Assembly: GCF_000756385.1 (NCBI RefSeq)
Contig: NZ_JNFC01000019.1
Span: 1 to 61,131, forward strand
Length of the DNA: 61,131 nt
Origin: Sphingopyxis sp. LC363
GTDB lineage: Bacteria; Pseudomonadota; Alphaproteobacteria; Sphingomonadales; Sphingomonadaceae
Direction: 5' to 3'
The notes under the pieces were generated by a model. That model was not told where the DNA came from, did no database searches, and saw only the letters and a list, made by a program, of their open reading frames with translations. Of this stretch, positions 60,259 to 61,131 are shown piece by piece (position 1 is the stretch's first letter; each line of letters opens with the position of its first letter). Both the position numbers and the translations under genes were made by a program.

Positions 60259-60969
60259 TCAGGGATTTCCGGTCGGGCTGGCCGGGGCCGTCGTCGGCGC
60301 GACCGGCGTGGTGCCGGTCGTGATCGCCGGGCCGATCGGCGTCGCCGGCATCGGCGTCGTCATCACCGCCGGCGGCGGCGCATATTTCGCGTCCCAGGCG
60401 ATCACGTCGGCCTGATACTGTGCATAGGCCTCGTAAAATTGCTTGAACGGCTCGTCGAGCCGCGCGAGGTGCGCGGGCGACTGCTCGACGAGCTGGTCGG
60501 TCGGGGTCGTCGAGACGATCTGCGCGATCTCGTTGGCGCGCGCACAGAAAGCGCGCTGCGCGGGCGGCTGCGCAAAATAGTTGAACAGCTGCGTCGACAG
60601 GCGGTCGCGCGGCGCGATGCCGTTATTCTTGTTTTCCTTGCCGAGGTCCTTGATCACCGATTTCTCGGTCGACTTGATCACCTTGCCGTGCGTCTTGATG
60701 ATATCGTTATAGGCCGAAACCAGCGTCGATTCCTCGACGCCGCGGCACCCGATGGCGGCGACGTTCAGCCCGATCTTGAGCTGCCAGAAGGCGCGGTCGC
60801 CGGTGACGCCGCTGTTCGCGGTGACGAAACCTCCGTCGATCCCGCGGCCGGGAAGAATCTGCGTCAGCGACGCATTGCCCGGCGGCAGCGGCCGCGGCGG
60901 GATGGTGACGTCGACCGGCGGCGGCGGGGGTGGCCGGTGCCTCGGGCGAAAATCCGCTTTCCCCCCCAC
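60259..60969 (-). CDS. Hypothetical protein, 5' part lost in low-quality sequence
   Basis: About 230 residues readable. Pro-rich N-terminal portion (PPPVDVTIPPRPLPPG), then an alpha-helical domain with VTGDRAFWQLKIGLNVAAIGCRGVEESTLVSAYNDIIKTHGKVI, CARANEIAQIVSTTPTDQLVEQSPAHL and a Pro/Thr/Ala-rich C-terminus (TTGTTPVAPTTAPASP). This resembles sphingomonad exported proteins of unknown function. The true start is upstream in the homopolymer region, so the first residues (MGGKADF...) are probably not real. Confidence 0.6.
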   Translation of the reverse strand: MGGKADFRPRHRPPPPPPVDVTIPPRPLPPGNASLTQILPGRGIDGGFVTANSGVTGDRAFWQLKIGLNVAAIGCRGVEESTLVSAYNDIIKTHGKVIKSTEKSVIKDLGKENKNNGIAPRDRLSTQLFNYFAQPPAQRAFCARANEIAQIVSTTPTDQLVEQSPAHLARLDEPFKQFYEAYAQYQADVIAWDAKYAPPPAVMTTPMPATPIGPAITTGTTPVAPTTAPASPTGNP

Positions 60970-61131
60970 CCCCCCCTTCCCCCCCCCCCGGGGGGTTCCA
61001 CTTCGCCCCGGGGTGGGCTTTGGGGGCGGGGGGGGGGGGGGGGGGCCGCGGGGCGGGGGGGGCGGTGCGCGGGGGGGGGGGGGGCGGGGGGGGGGGTGCG
61101 GCCGCGGCCGCCAGTGGCGGGGCGGCCGGGG
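60960..61131. other. Low-complexity G/C homopolymer end, probable artefact
   Basis: Runs of C (60961-61000) and G (61022-61100) up to about 18 long, unlike anything else in the window. It looks like a degraded contig end, not biological sequence. No gene can be read here. Confidence 0.85.

Overview
The window looks like a chromosomal segment of a GC-rich alphaproteobacterium of the Sphingomonadales, probably close to Sphingopyxis. This rests on a circularly permuted two-piece tmRNA with an A-NDNEALALAA tag, the gene order tsaB-rimI-mucR-fur-plsC-miaB-phoH, sphingomonad-style palindromic intergenic repeats, and an exopolysaccharide (EPS) locus of sphingan-like composition. Genus-level assignment is inference. 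The last ~170 bases (about 60960-61131) are G/C homopolymer runs that look like assembly or sequencing noise.

Layout. 1-5147: housekeeping and stress genes (TPM-domain protein, LemA, MscL, tmRNA, CinA/PncC, a BON-domain protein, and a divergent MerR/cation-efflux pair with a classic 19-bp-spacer MerR promoter). 5282-29089: a 24-kb EPS locus of the Wzx/Wzy type. It holds a priming glycosyltransferase, flippase, polymerase, Wza-like export lipoprotein, Wzc-like co-polymerase/kinase, an outer-membrane beta-barrel, five further glycosyltransferases, nucleotide-sugar enzymes (GalU, UDP-glucose dehydrogenase, UDP-glucuronate 4-epimerase), and modification enzymes (pyruvyltransferase, acyltransferase-3, hexapeptide acetyltransferase). 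It also holds two odd genes: an aldehyde-dehydrogenase homologue without catalytic residues and a beta-helix protein without a leader. All five promoter-bearing gaps of this locus contain a related imperfect dyad (TGYTGC-N3/4-GC). The locus ends exactly against a tRNA-Thr gene.

29242-36953: core genes (Nfu, nitroreductase, tsaB, rimI, mucR, fur, plsC, miaB, phoH). 36954-46025: an accessory block that separates phoH from its usual neighbours ybeY and corC. It contains a Fur-box-controlled haem-type TonB receptor with a DUF6607-like partner, bracketed by two related miniature palindromic elements. It also contains a DoxX protein, an ECF41 sigma factor with its carboxymuconolactone-decarboxylase-like partner and a textbook ECF41 promoter, a WD40-like beta-propeller protein, an internally duplicated exported protein and a LysR regulator. 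46026-53009: ybeY, corC, a GT4 glycosyltransferase, rarA, an exported protein, an MmcQ protein, a serine hydrolase and a GFA-family protein. 53219-57788: a second, smaller glycolipid-type cluster (dolichol-phosphate-mannose-synthase-like GT2, GT-C membrane glycosyltransferase, UPF0104-type membrane protein, methyltransferase) with a broken gene in its middle. 57875-60969: PtsP (EI-Ntr) and a hypothetical protein cut off by the noisy end.

Working together: the EPS locus supplies UDP-glucose, UDP-GlcA and UDP-GalA, builds a repeat unit on undecaprenyl phosphate, decorates it (acetyl, pyruvyl), flips and polymerises it, and exports it through Wza/Wzc. MucR, encoded 3.6 kb beyond the locus, is a plausible regulator (inference). 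Many starts are ATGA/GTGA/TGATG overlaps, so most genes sit in tightly coupled operons.
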